The notes beneath the pieces are model-generated. The model was not told the DNA's origin. It did not search any database and worked only from the letters and a program-made list of their open reading frames with translations. 13,368 nt of DNA, taken from the NCBI GenBank assembly GCA_947627585.1, contig CANQWP010000012.1, positions 1 through 13,368 of the forward strand. The letters are read 5' to 3'. This stretch comes from an uncultured Clostridia bacterium. GTDB lineage: Bacteria; Bacillota; Clostridia; Christensenellales; UBA1242. The position numbers were made by a program, and so were the translations under genes. This document shows positions 1 through 7,295 of the stretch, in pieces (within the stretch, counting starts at the first letter, position 1; every line of letters starts with the position of its first letter).

Positions 1-53
1 TAGAACGCCCGATTTGCCAAGCTGTTTCCGTCAATAATGATAAATTTTTCCAT
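1..53 (-). CDS. polA: DNA polymerase I (PolA) N-terminus, partial
   Basis: Reading leftward from an ATG at 53, the visible peptide is MEKFIIIDGNSLANRAF, then the window ends. This matches the start of the 5'-3' exonuclease domain of bacterial DNA polymerase I, whose usual form is M-x-K-hydrophobic-IDGNSLAxRAF; the Asp and Asn-Ser lie in the first metal-binding strand. PolA fills gaps and removes RNA primers in the cytoplasm. A weak GGTGA-type ribosome binding site lies about five bases upstream. The gene starts 34 bases after the stop of the small membrane protein gene, so the two probably share an mRNA. Only 17 codons are visible, so a stand-alone 5'-3' exonuclease or a phage-encoded polymerase cannot be excluded. 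A host polA is favoured because a terminator and a new promoter separate it from the phage genes. Confidence 0.72.
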   Translation of the reverse strand, partial: MEKFIIIDGNSLANRAF

Positions 54-87
54 CTTGTCACCAAAAGCTAATATAAAATTTGCCTAA

Positions 88-429
88 TTAAACTTTCAAA
101 ATCATTTTTGTGACTGTCATTGCGTTTTCAGCAGCTTCTTTATTAAAGAGGTTGTGGAAAAAATCAGGAATGCAAAGCAGAATTACATAGCCCACAATTG
201 CCAAAATGAGCAAGATGAAAAACGCCGTTTTCAGCGGACTTCCCGCAAAGTTGACAAGTGCAAACGCAAAAATGATTGCAACTCCGCCAAAGTTGACGAT
301 GACGTTGAACCATTTTTCAAACCAGCCCAAATTTATGTTCCAGCCATAGCTTCTGACAATATTCACGCTCAGGAAGATGATGTAAATGATTGACAAAACT
401 GACAAAATGGTGTACAAAACTTTTTTCAT
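88..429 (-). CDS. Small three-helix membrane protein, unknown function
   Basis: A 113-residue hydrophobic protein with three probable membrane helices, near residues 5-27, 42-62 and 67-90. Charged or aromatic stretches lie between them (RSYGW, then GWFEKW), and a short soluble C-terminal tail contains NKEAAENAM. The start at 429 is supported by a GGAGGT ribosome binding site six bases upstream. I do not recognise a family. A terminator separates it from the phage block and it has its own promoter, while polA starts only 34 bases downstream. It is therefore probably a host gene co-transcribed with polA. A third phage lysis-type membrane protein is the alternative, but the terminator and promoter between them argue against it. 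Confidence 0.72.
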   Translation of the reverse strand: MKKVLYTILSVLSIIYIIFLSVNIVRSYGWNINLGWFEKWFNVIVNFGGVAIIFAFALVNFAGSPLKTAFFILLILAIVGYVILLCIPDFFHNLFNKEAAENAMTVTKMILKV

Positions 430-455
430 TTTGACCTCCGAAACTTACAGAATAG

Positions 456-484
456 ATGATATCATATTTCGCAGTTTTTTCCAA
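456..484 (-). promoter_or_regulatory. Sigma-A type promoter for the membrane protein-polA unit
   Basis: On the minus strand a -35-like TTGGAA (479-484) is followed after 17 bases by TATCAT (456-461). The -10 is preceded by TGA, which makes it an extended -10. It lies 26 bases upstream of the ATG at 429, with a GGAGGT ribosome binding site between. It sits downstream of the phage-block terminator, so the left unit can be transcribed independently of the phage genes. Confidence 0.6.
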
Positions 485-513
485 ACGAAAAAATCTTTTT
501 TCAAACAGAAAAC

Positions 514-550
514 AAAAAAAAGACTGCAAGTTTGACTTTCTTGCAGCCTT
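514..550 (-). terminator. Rho-independent terminator of the phage-derived block
   Basis: Read on the minus strand, an 11-bp stem (AAGGCTGCAAG pairing with CTTGCAGTCTT, with one G-U pair) closes a nine-base loop and runs into eight Ts (521-514). It lies 30 bases past the stop of the last holin gene and before the next promoter. Flanking As on the other side could let it work weakly in the other direction. Confidence 0.85.
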
Positions 551-579
551 TTGTGTTGAATATTTATGCATAATTATGG

Positions 580-864
580 TTATTTATCCGCTCCATCTTC
601 CAAATTTTCTTCTTCTTTTTTGGTTTCTTTTTCGTCTTTTTCTTGGACTGGTTGTTCGGCGGAAGTTCCGTCTTTTTGCCCGTTCATGTTGACAATTCCA
701 AGCACTGCAAGAACCCCTGAAATGCCCAAAATGACATCTTCAACAACCTTGTTTTCAATTGAAAATCCAAGTGCTCTTCCAAGAGCGTTCAAAAGTACAA
801 CTGCTGCCGAAGCAAGCGCCACCCAAAAACTGTAAGACTTTATTTTTTTGAAAAATTTCTTCAT
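580..864 (-). CDS. Phage holin, phi-LC3-like (second holin-like protein)
   Basis: A 94-residue protein with a basic N-terminus (MKKFFKKIKSYSFW), two hydrophobic segments near residues 13-33 and 42-60, and a long, highly charged Glu/Lys-rich tail from about residue 62. The layout SFWVAL, then a short amphipathic link, then a helix ending GIVNMNG resembles the phi-LC3 phage holin family (lesion-forming membrane proteins for lysis). The ATG overlaps the stop of the upstream BhlA-like gene (ATGA, 861-864), and a GGAG motif lies seven bases upstream, so the two are translationally coupled. It is the last gene before the terminator. The family call rests on pattern and size rather than catalytic residues. 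It could instead act as an antiholin to its neighbour. No endolysin gene accompanies it in the window. Confidence 0.68.
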   Translation of the reverse strand: MKKFFKKIKSYSFWVALASAAVVLLNALGRALGFSIENKVVEDVILGISGVLAVLGIVNMNGQKDGTSAEQPVQEKDEKETKKEEENLEDGADK

Positions 865-1082
865 TTTCCATCTCCGGTTTTGAGAAGGTCTTTGATTTCT
901 GTCAGGTCATCTTTCACATCTTCCAAAATTTGCAAGTGAGTGGTGAGTTGTTGAATTGTTTGCTGATATTTTGTCTCTCTGTTTCTGCTGTCCTTGAGCA
1001 TATACAAAAACAGCCACACAAACAAAATTGCAAACACTCCGTTGCTGACAACAATGCTGACGACTTCATTCCAAATGTCCAT
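861..1082 (-). CDS. BhlA/UviB-type holin-like protein
   Basis: A 73-residue protein with a short N-terminal segment, one membrane helix (about residues 10-30, with GVFAILFVWLFLYM) and a soluble coiled-coil-like tail (SRNRETKYQQ, then repeated Leu/Ile heptads). This is the standard shape of the BhlA/UviB holin-like family found in Firmicute phages and bacteriocin loci. Members permeabilise the membrane and are linked to cell lysis or bacteriocin release. The start at 1082 has an AAGGA ribosome binding site eight bases upstream, and no in-frame upstream extension is possible. It overlaps the next gene by four bases. It follows the beta-propeller gene after a gap of about 100 bases, the only sizeable gap inside the phage block. 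Confidence 0.82.
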   Translation of the reverse strand: MDIWNEVVSIVVSNGVFAILFVWLFLYMLKDSRNRETKYQQTIQQLTTHLQILEDVKDDLTEIKDLLKTGDGK

Positions 1083-1113
1083 AATCTTTGTCCTTAAACA
1101 TAAGTTTTTTCAT
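1066..1113 (-). CDS. Possible 15-residue leader ORF overlapping the holin start
   Basis: In the gap before the BhlA-like gene, an AAGGAG motif stands 11 bases upstream of an ATG at 1113. That ATG opens a short frame, MKKLMFKDKDYGHLE, ending at 1066. It runs in another frame across the holin ATG at 1082, so ribosomes translating it would pass over the holin start. It may be a leader peptide tuning holin expression, or simply chance. The strong ribosome binding site with no other gene to serve is the only support. Confidence 0.25.
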   Translation of the reverse strand: MKKLMFKDKDYGHLE

Positions 1114-1184
1114 TGCCGCAATGTCTCCTTTTTGATAAAAAGACGACTTTATATGAAATTTGGTCAGATCAAAAAATTTTATCT

Positions 1185-2681
1185 TCATTTTTCAACATCA
1201 AAAACAATTTTTGGCTTTTTTATGTCGCACTGAGCATTTGTCGTGGAAAAGCAAAATTGAAAGTCCTTTCCGCAAAGATTTATCGGCAATCTCTGCTGTT
1301 TTTCGTCTCCAGAAAAATTGAAAGTTTTTGTTTCTTCGTCACTTTCAATTTTGACAGCGCAATCGAATTTTGTTGTCAAGAAAATTTCTTTAATTCTTTT
1401 GCGTTTTGCTGGAAAGCCCAAATCAGTTTTGAAAGATTCCCAACTTTTTTCATTCACTTTTTCAAACGTCTCGCCTGTTTTTGTAAGTTCGCCAACGCGC
1501 TGTTTGTTTTCGCCATAAAAGCAAGCGCAAAGTTTGCTCATATATGGGTTGTCCACGGCAAGCACTTTTCGAATGTCAATGCCGCGCAAAACGTTGAGAG
1601 AAAAGTCATTTATGTCAATCTCAAAAAGCACGTTGTTGACATGTTCGCTTTCCTCACAGCCAACTTTCTCGCCGTCAAAAAACTTGCATTTTGTCGCAAG
1701 ATAATATTTTCCGTCAAGACACGCTGACGAGCAGTTTGTGTTGTCCAAATTTTCAAAAAGTTTTGAATAATTCTGTTCAACTTTGCTCACAGAATTCCCG
1801 TTGAAAGTGTAAAGTCCGTCACGTGTCGCAAAAAAGACCAAGTCTCCGCAAACACAAACGGAATTTTCAAAAATCTTGGACGGAGATGTGTAAAGATGTG
1901 TGAAAGAAAAGTCACTTTTGGAACTGTAAAGCGAAATTTTTGTGATGCCATATTCTCTGAATAAATATACATAATCATTGAAAGCGACAAGCTTTGTGAA
2001 CATTCCACGATTGTCCAAAAATTCAATCGTGGCACTTTCCTCTTCTTGCCAATCTTTCAAGTTCAAATTTGAAGTGTAAACAAGTGTGTTTCGATTTTTA
2101 TTTGTCACCCCAAAAAACTTGTCATAGTGCACGCAACATGAAATCATTGCCGGAACATTGTCATAATAGCCTTCTGAATTTGAAGTGAAATAGACCATCT
2201 TTTCATTGCTGAAAAAAGCAATTCCGTCTTCGTTTTCAATTCGATAGTTGCATTGAAACGTTGGATAGCTGTCCAAGAGCGACGAACGTTTTGCAACAAA
2301 GCCCATCAAATCGTCAATCAGCTGCGCCCTCCAAATTTGGAAGGACGAGTCAATCAAAAGAAGGACATATGAATATTCATTTTTGCTGCTGCTGAAAATT
2401 CTTTGTGTCCAAATTCCGTCAATTTCGTCCATCTTGCTGGCAAAATTGAAACCATGGCAGTCCTCGAGGTCAGTCGTATTTGCCGGCACTTGCAAATCAC
2501 GGAAACCAAGCCCTGTTTTAAGCGCCCCGTCGCAATAAGAGAGATTATACAAATTTTTGCATTCGGCAGGCTTTGCGACAGAATCGTCTTTGTCCAAAAC
2601 CATTCCGTCTTCAAAAATTGAGAAAATCAAATCTTTTTTTTCAGTTTGTTTGTGTTTTTTAAGGTTTTTATAGAAAATCAA
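1185..2681 (-). CDS. P22 gp10-like neck/plug beta-propeller protein
   Basis: About 498 residues, rich in short beta strands and aromatic-Asp-Gly turns. An N-terminal segment contains LSYCDGALKTGLGFRDL. A propeller-like middle (about 215-370) has strand repeats such as VAFNDYVYLFREYGITKI and CGDLVFFATRDGLYTFNG. The position after portal, scaffold, coat and a gp4-like adaptor is that of P22 gene 10, the plug that closes the filled head. I infer a neck/stabilisation role from order, length and fold; sequence identity to gp10 itself is not claimed. The ATG at 2687 directly abuts an AAGGAG motif, too close to be used. The TTG at 2681 has ideal spacing and overlaps the upstream stop as TTGA, so I choose it. 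The protein has 18 cysteines, several paired (CC, CVC, CAC), unusual for a virion protein. Confidence 0.7.
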   Translation of the reverse strand: MIFYKNLKKHKQTEKKDLIFSIFEDGMVLDKDDSVAKPAECKNLYNLSYCDGALKTGLGFRDLQVPANTTDLEDCHGFNFASKMDEIDGIWTQRIFSSSKNEYSYVLLLIDSSFQIWRAQLIDDLMGFVAKRSSLLDSYPTFQCNYRIENEDGIAFFSNEKMVYFTSNSEGYYDNVPAMISCCVHYDKFFGVTNKNRNTLVYTSNLNLKDWQEEESATIEFLDNRGMFTKLVAFNDYVYLFREYGITKISLYSSKSDFSFTHLYTSPSKIFENSVCVCGDLVFFATRDGLYTFNGNSVSKVEQNYSKLFENLDNTNCSSACLDGKYYLATKCKFFDGEKVGCEESEHVNNVLFEIDINDFSLNVLRGIDIRKVLAVDNPYMSKLCACFYGENKQRVGELTKTGETFEKVNEKSWESFKTDLGFPAKRKRIKEIFLTTKFDCAVKIESDEETKTFNFSGDEKQQRLPINLCGKDFQFCFSTTNAQCDIKKPKIVFDVEK

Positions 2682-3232
2682 AGCCATCTCCTTTTTGGCA
2701 AAGTGTGTTCGCCATGTTTTCTTGAAAGCATAAACAAGCCTTCTTTAAAACGATTCTCCCAAATTTCCGCGTCCTCCGAAAGTCCGTCAATCAAAAGATA
2801 TTCGCTCGCCACGCCATAAGCATAAATTCTTTCGGTCAAATTGCAAGGCGCTTCCACTGTGCTTTCAAGTGAAAGTTCTTCTGGCAAAAAGCTGTAAACA
2901 ACAGTTCTTGCGTGCCCGTTCACTTCGGCAAAATTTGGAAAAAGTTTGAATTTCAAATTGATTCCAAAGCGATTTTTGATTTCATAGATGTGCACAACGC
3001 TTTTTTTGAGTTCCGAAAAATTCAAAATTCCGTTTGTGTCAACACTTTCTCTTGTCAAAAACGGCAAATAGTCACTTGCAATTTCTTGATTGACAAGATT
3101 GAAACATCTTGTCATAATTTCCACTTTTTCTTGCTCACGCGAAGAAAGCTCTCCTTCTGTTTCGAATTTCTTCAAAATCTCTCTTTCGCCCACAAATTCA
3201 CAAACAAGCGTCAAAATTTCTTTAACTGTCAT
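2678..3232 (-). CDS. Head-tail adaptor / head completion protein (P22 gp4-like position)
   Basis: A 184-residue protein, largely helical at the N-terminus (VKEILTLVCEFVGEREILKKF), with EIMTRCFNLVNQEIASDYLPF in the middle and a C-terminal block LTERIYAYGVASEYLLIDGL-x-EDAEIWENRF. The conserved-looking end is a basic RRWL. This arrangement is typical of portal-binding adaptor proteins that lengthen the neck after packaging. Its place between the coat gene and the beta-propeller gene equals P22 gene 4. The ATG at 3232 is chosen because a GAGGAG motif lies seven bases before it; the in-frame TTG at 3247 would sit on that motif. It overlaps the upstream gene by 11 bases and the downstream one by four. 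The lytic transglycosylase activity known for P22 gp4 is not evident here. Confidence 0.62.
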   Translation of the reverse strand: MTVKEILTLVCEFVGEREILKKFETEGELSSREQEKVEIMTRCFNLVNQEIASDYLPFLTRESVDTNGILNFSELKKSVVHIYEIKNRFGINLKFKLFPNFAEVNGHARTVVYSFLPEELSLESTVEAPCNLTERIYAYGVASEYLLIDGLSEDAEIWENRFKEGLFMLSRKHGEHTLPKRRWL

Positions 3233-3545
3233 AAAGTTTCTCCTCAAAGTTGTTCAAAATCTCCTTCGCTTTTGCCTTTTCAAGTGCTCTGTTCTCCGCT
3301 TCCAACTCTTCAAAAAGCGCATCGCTGTTTTGCACGCGAGTTTTGAGCGTGAAAGTCACTGCTCTCTCGTCAAGCACATCAAAAGGGAAGGTTAGACAAA
3401 ATGTCCCCTTCCCCTGTGCATGATTGTGAAGTTCAAATTTTTTGCTGTCCAAGTTGAACATAACAAAATAATCTTTGTCAATTGCGCGAATGCGTTTGAC
3501 GATGTCAAGGCAGTCGCTCTCAATTTCAAACAACTTTCTTTTCAT
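3222..3545 (-). CDS. Conserved small phage protein, head-gene associated
   Basis: A 107-residue protein with N-terminal DIVKRIRAIDKDYFVMFNL, then FELHNHAQGKGTFCLTFPF, then a C-terminal helix rich in Glu, Lys and Ala (FEELEAENRALEKAKAKEIL). From memory, small proteins of this form (IKEIDxxYFVxFN ... HNxAQ ... CLxxPYxxLD) occur beside capsid genes in Clostridial phages, where they have no assigned function. The fold looks like a small alpha/beta domain plus a coiled coil. It has an AAGGA ribosome binding site just before the ATG at 3545, and the major capsid stop lies 16 bases upstream. It overlaps the adaptor gene by 11 bases. It could be a minor capsid or decoration protein or an assembly factor; the sequence alone does not say. 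Confidence 0.7.
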   Translation of the reverse strand: MKRKLFEIESDCLDIVKRIRAIDKDYFVMFNLDSKKFELHNHAQGKGTFCLTFPFDVLDERAVTFTLKTRVQNSDALFEELEAENRALEKAKAKEILNNFEEKLYDS

Positions 3546-3561
3546 TATTTTTCCTTTTTAA

Positions 3562-4725
3562 TCATTCTGGCATGCTTGTTGAAAGAGAGTGAACATAGCC
3601 AACACCAGATGGTTTTTGGCAAAGAAGCTCTGTATATTTAACAAGCGTTGCGCTGTAAGCAGGTTTGTCGGCAAATTGTTTCAAAATTCTTCCATTTTGA
3701 TCTTCAAGCCACTTCCAGTCACCGAGTTCATAGAATGTGAAGTCATCGGTGTTCAAGAAATATGCTTCGCCTTCAGCAACATGATTTGTTGGAACAATTG
3801 GAGTTCCAAAGTGCGTGAGCACTTTCATGCCGTCTTCAAGCACTGTGTAAGCAATGTTCTTGTTGTAAGTTGTCAAATATTTTTGATAAAGTCTCTTAAG
3901 TTCATATGAGCAGTTGATGAAGTTTACGGTTGTTCCTTTCATTTCAAGGTCATCAATCACTTCTTGAACAAAGTCTTCGTCAAAAGCTTTGCTTGTTCCA
4001 TCAATTTTGGTTGCGTTCATGACAGGATAGTCACTGCGTTTTACGCCATAAAGTTCGGTGTTGTTTGCAATTCCTTTAAGCCCGATGATTTCGCTTCCTT
4101 TTGAGCCGTGAAGATAGATTTCGTCATTGTCAGCAAGCTCAACGCTTCCAGCGAGTTCGATTGTCTTGTTCACTTTGTCAACGGCTTTGACATAGACATT
4201 TGTTCCGTTTGCTTTTGGCGAAGCGCCAGCTTGAGCATAAACATCAACATACATTCCTGGAGCAACAGCTTCTGCGTTTGAAATTTTCTTTCCTTCAGCA
4301 GAAGTCACTGTTGTCAAAAGGCCTGTTCCGTCGCCATAGATCATTCTTGAAAGATTGAAGATGCTTGCTTTAAGAAGGCTGTCCATGCCGTCTTGCAAAA
4401 GGTTTACAAAAGAATTTACATCAGTTGAAGAGCAGCGAACTGCTTTGTCACTGATTTCAAATCTTCCAAAAAGGTTTTTGAGTGGTGCAACAAATGAAAG
4501 GTATGGTGTGTCCACGCCTGCAGGAAGAGTTGCATCTTCTGCTCCTGCCATGATTCCGCCATTGATGCCGATCGGAGCAACAACGCGAACTTCTCTTCCC
4601 ACAATGTTTCTCGTGCTTCTTTTGATGCGAGAGAAAAGTGGGTTTGTCTTTGTGTTTATCTGGTCAGCAATCACGCCAAGATAAACGTCTTTAAGCACAT
4701 TTTCTGCACTTTGTAATGTGATCAT
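3562..4725 (-). CDS. Major capsid protein, HK97 fold
   Basis: A 387-residue coat protein. Typical HK97-fold features in order: an N-terminal arm (TLQSAENVLKDVYLG), an extended loop region rich in Gly, Ala and Pro (about 50-80), a spine-helix region (about 100-125), the phage-coat hallmark IYGDGTGLL at about 129-137, a beta-rich inserted domain (about 157-221, GMYVDVYAQ to GLKGIAN), then the A-domain to the C-terminus with FYELGDWKWLEDQNG. There is no N-terminal delta domain, which fits the separate scaffold gene just upstream. The start at 4725 is supported by AAGGAGAAG. The length is close to P22-type coats (about 430). The frame is unbroken, which argues against long decay. It would form the icosahedral shell around the scaffold. 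Confidence 0.88.
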   Translation of the reverse strand: MITLQSAENVLKDVYLGVIADQINTKTNPLFSRIKRSTRNIVGREVRVVAPIGINGGIMAGAEDATLPAGVDTPYLSFVAPLKNLFGRFEISDKAVRCSSTDVNSFVNLLQDGMDSLLKASIFNLSRMIYGDGTGLLTTVTSAEGKKISNAEAVAPGMYVDVYAQAGASPKANGTNVYVKAVDKVNKTIELAGSVELADNDEIYLHGSKGSEIIGLKGIANNTELYGVKRSDYPVMNATKIDGTSKAFDEDFVQEVIDDLEMKGTTVNFINCSYELKRLYQKYLTTYNKNIAYTVLEDGMKVLTHFGTPIVPTNHVAEGEAYFLNTDDFTFYELGDWKWLEDQNGRILKQFADKPAYSATLVKYTELLCQKPSGVGYVHSLSTSMPE

Positions 4726-4745
4726 TTTTTCTTCTCCTTTTTTTC

Positions 4746-5375
4746 TTATGAAAGCAAATCAAGCACAACTTTTTTTGCGTCTTCAAAAGTGTCGGGTTTT
4801 GGGGTGACAGGTTTTGCCACCCTTTCACCGGCACAATTGGACATTACGATTGGAGTTTGTTGTTTTTGAAGTTGCTTCACATAATTTTTGACGACCAAAT
4901 CTTGAATTTCGTCATCTTTTATGATTTTTTGAATGATTGGCTCTTTCGCTTTGCCTGAGGAAGAAAGTTTTTCATACAAAATTCCCGCCCAAGCGTTTTC
5001 AAAAGCGCCCTCGTCAAAACTTTCCAAGTGGCTGACGCGCTCTTTCAGTTCATCGACATAAAATGCCGCCTCCTGATTTTTTGAAAGGAATGATTCAAGT
5101 CCACTTTCCAAACTTGGCGTGGAGTCTTGTGTCACTTTGTCTTTCAAAACTTCGGCAAGTTTTTGACTCTTTTTTGTGAACTCTGCTTGAAGACTGTTGT
5201 AGGCTTTGACAAGTTCGTCAACATTCTTAAATTTCCCAAGGTCTGCGCCCTTTTCAGCTTCAACTTGTGCCGGCTCAACTTCTTCTTGCGTTTCACTTGG
5301 GGAGCCCGCAAGATCCTCTTCAATTGAAGGTTCGATTTCGCTTGGTTGTTCCCCAAAAATTTCATCATTTTCCAT
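4746..5375 (-). CDS. Phage scaffolding protein
   Basis: A 209-residue, mainly helical and coiled-coil-like protein with an acidic, Pro/Glu-rich N-terminus (about 1-45). A signature GKFKNVDELVKAYNSLQAEF stretch follows (about 47-66) and leads into FTKKSQKL. The C-terminus is mixed-charge and helical (DTFEDAKKVVLDLLS), where scaffolds usually contact coat. Such proteins guide coat assembly into a procapsid and then leave or are degraded. The position directly before the coat gene and after the portal is the standard one. AAAAGGAG sits six bases before the ATG at 5375. It is shorter than P22 gp8 (303 residues) but within the range for Firmicute phages. No protease gene is present, so a P22-like exit without cleavage is likely if the particle matures. 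Confidence 0.85.
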   Translation of the reverse strand: MENDEIFGEQPSEIEPSIEEDLAGSPSETQEEVEPAQVEAEKGADLGKFKNVDELVKAYNSLQAEFTKKSQKLAEVLKDKVTQDSTPSLESGLESFLSKNQEAAFYVDELKERVSHLESFDEGAFENAWAGILYEKLSSSGKAKEPIIQKIIKDDEIQDLVVKNYVKQLQKQQTPIVMSNCAGERVAKPVTPKPDTFEDAKKVVLDLLS

Positions 5376-5387
5376 ATTTGACTCCTT

Positions 5388-7295
5388 TTACTTTTCAGTT
5401 TTCATAAACTTCTTGTGCTGTGCGATATGTTTCAAAAATTTCTCTTCCACTTGTGTGTCAAAGTTTTGTGAAGTGTAAATGTTTTTCAGCATAAATGCTG
5501 TGTGCTCATTTATGTGAAGAGCGTGGTCGTCAATTTCTTTGACAGAAACGTCTTTTCCATCGTCAAGCCAAGTGTTTTCAAGGTCAGCATTCTTGTTTTG
5601 AAGTTCAGTCAGGTCAGTTGCGCTGTCCCAAACTCCAAAGCCGATGTTCTCCAAAATTTTGCTTCGTGTGGCGTTTGAAATGCGCCCATCTTCGTCAGAA
5701 AGAAGCCCTTTGTCCAAAAGGTTGAAAATTGTTTCTCGGCGCTGAGTGAGCGTGTCATTGCTGTCGTTGTCCGTGTCAAAGCGCACGTCGTCGCTGGTTA
5801 TGTCGCTTTTGCTGAAATACATGATGTCAAGCCCGCCATTTTCGCCCATAACTTTCAAAAGTCTTGGAAGAGTAGCAAATTGTTTATAAAGCCTCAAAAT
5901 GTGCTTTGCAACGGTCTTTATTGCAGACTTTATGCTGTCAGTCGTGAAAATCAGCCTTGTTTCGTTTTCGTCAATCAAAAGTTCAAGGGTCACGCCGGAA
6001 ATGGAGTTTGAAATTTTGTCCATGTTCCCCGTTTCGCTTGTGCCAGAAATTTTGTAGAACTCGTCCAAAAGGCGTTCTTCTTCTTTGTCAAAGTCAGAAG
6101 GAAGTTTTTCTTCTCCCAAAAATTCCGGAGGAGTTGCGCCTTGACGATAGACCAAAATTTTCCCTGGCGCAAGGCCCTCTTCTTCAAGATTGTCAATGTC
6201 CACACTGCCGTCCTCAACAGAAAGAACGCCAAGCGTCAAACGGTTGAGATATTCGTGTTTGCGGTTTTTGACAGCATTGAAAGCTCTTTGAACAGGAATG
6301 AGGCGAGTGATCATTGATTCACCCCAGAAAGTTCCAACTTCTTCATTGCAAATTTGGCGAACAAATGGGAATTCGCGCTTGCCGTCAAAACCGTTGACAT
6401 ATGGAAGCTCCCCGTCAAACACAAGTTTGTCGCCGGCAATAATAATCAGTCTTCCGTTTGGAAATTCCGCTGTCGGCTTGACATATTTTTCAAGTACAAT
6501 CACGCTGTCCGAGCGGACCGTTTCAATCGTCTTTGTGGCATGTCCAAAATATCCCAGCCCGCCCAAAGAATCGTTCACGCCATCAAGCGAAAAGATGTTG
6601 ACATCTTTGCCTTCCACCTCCACGCCATACATTTGTTTGACTTGTGAAGAAGAATAGACGCGTGCATGAATGATGCTTTGACATTCGTCAAGATTTTCGT
6701 GCGTGGAAGAGTCCGGATAAATCTCAAACGGGCTGCAAACAGAAATTTCAACATCTCCCGTTTTGATTTTTTTGCCGTCATCTTCAAGCGCCACAATTTG
6801 TCCCAAATTGGAGTTCCAAGAAATTTTGTAGAAGCTCGTTCCACAAATTTCACTCCATTTTGTCGCTTGATTGATTTTTGCGCGCAAGTTCATCTTGTTT
6901 TCAACTGAATCCAAAATCTTTTTTCCAACTTTTGCAGTATAGATGTCCTGCTCATCATTTGTGGCTGGCATAATGTGCATTTTTGGCTTGATTTTTGAAA
7001 GTTTTGAAAGTCTCACATCAATGATTGGCGCAATGTGATTGAAAACTTCTCTCTCCTGCCAAAAATATTGTTTGTCAAGCTCGCGAACTTCGCCGCCATA
7101 GCCCAAATCGACAAACTGATTGCCCATATAAAAGTTCATGTTAAGTTGCCACTGGCTTTCAAAGCTTTTTCTTTGTCGCACGCGCTGTTCAAAGTCCGCC
7201 AGCGTCTCTTTGACAAGCTCATTTTCTTTTTCTTGTTTGCTTGTTTTCAAAACTCTTTCGCCAACAAGCACATTTTCTGTCATCTTTTTTCTCAT
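5388..7295 (-). CDS. Portal protein, P22-like
   Basis: A 635-residue portal, the dodecameric ring at one capsid vertex that nucleates assembly and is the docking site for the terminase. Family features: the N-terminal QWQLNMNFYMGNQFVDL block (about 48-64), NHIAPIIDVRLSKL (about 86-99), CGTSFYKISW (about 151-160), SPFEIYPDSST, and the wing-stem region around RLIPVQRAFNAVKNRKHEYL. The C-terminal part is helical and acidic with EIDDHALHINEHTAFM. Length and motifs suit the P22-like portal family. The ATG at 7295 overlaps the upstream stop (ATGA), with GGGGAGG about 11 bases before it. The gene normally follows the large terminase. Here it directly follows two small genes and no TerL is present, the main oddity of this block. 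Confidence 0.9.
   Translation of the reverse strand: MRKKMTENVLVGERVLKTSKQEKENELVKETLADFEQRVRQRKSFESQWQLNMNFYMGNQFVDLGYGGEVRELDKQYFWQEREVFNHIAPIIDVRLSKLSKIKPKMHIMPATNDEQDIYTAKVGKKILDSVENKMNLRAKINQATKWSEICGTSFYKISWNSNLGQIVALEDDGKKIKTGDVEISVCSPFEIYPDSSTHENLDECQSIIHARVYSSSQVKQMYGVEVEGKDVNIFSLDGVNDSLGGLGYFGHATKTIETVRSDSVIVLEKYVKPTAEFPNGRLIIIAGDKLVFDGELPYVNGFDGKREFPFVRQICNEEVGTFWGESMITRLIPVQRAFNAVKNRKHEYLNRLTLGVLSVEDGSVDIDNLEEEGLAPGKILVYRQGATPPEFLGEEKLPSDFDKEEERLLDEFYKISGTSETGNMDKISNSISGVTLELLIDENETRLIFTTDSIKSAIKTVAKHILRLYKQFATLPRLLKVMGENGGLDIMYFSKSDITSDDVRFDTDNDSNDTLTQRRETIFNLLDKGLLSDEDGRISNATRSKILENIGFGVWDSATDLTELQNKNADLENTWLDDGKDVSVKEIDDHALHINEHTAFMLKNIYTSQNFDTQVEEKFLKHIAQHKKFMKTEK

Noticed and set aside
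1113..1727. Plus-strand open frame of 204 codons opposite the beta-propeller gene
   Set aside because: It is antisense to a well-supported phage gene, its translation is Phe/Lys/Ser-rich without domain signals, and it has no convincing ribosome binding site. It is a shadow of biased codon use.
2912..3395. Plus-strand open frames opposite the adaptor and 107-residue genes
   Set aside because: They are mirror frames of real minus-strand genes, with Cys/Phe/His-rich, low-quality translations and no family resemblance.
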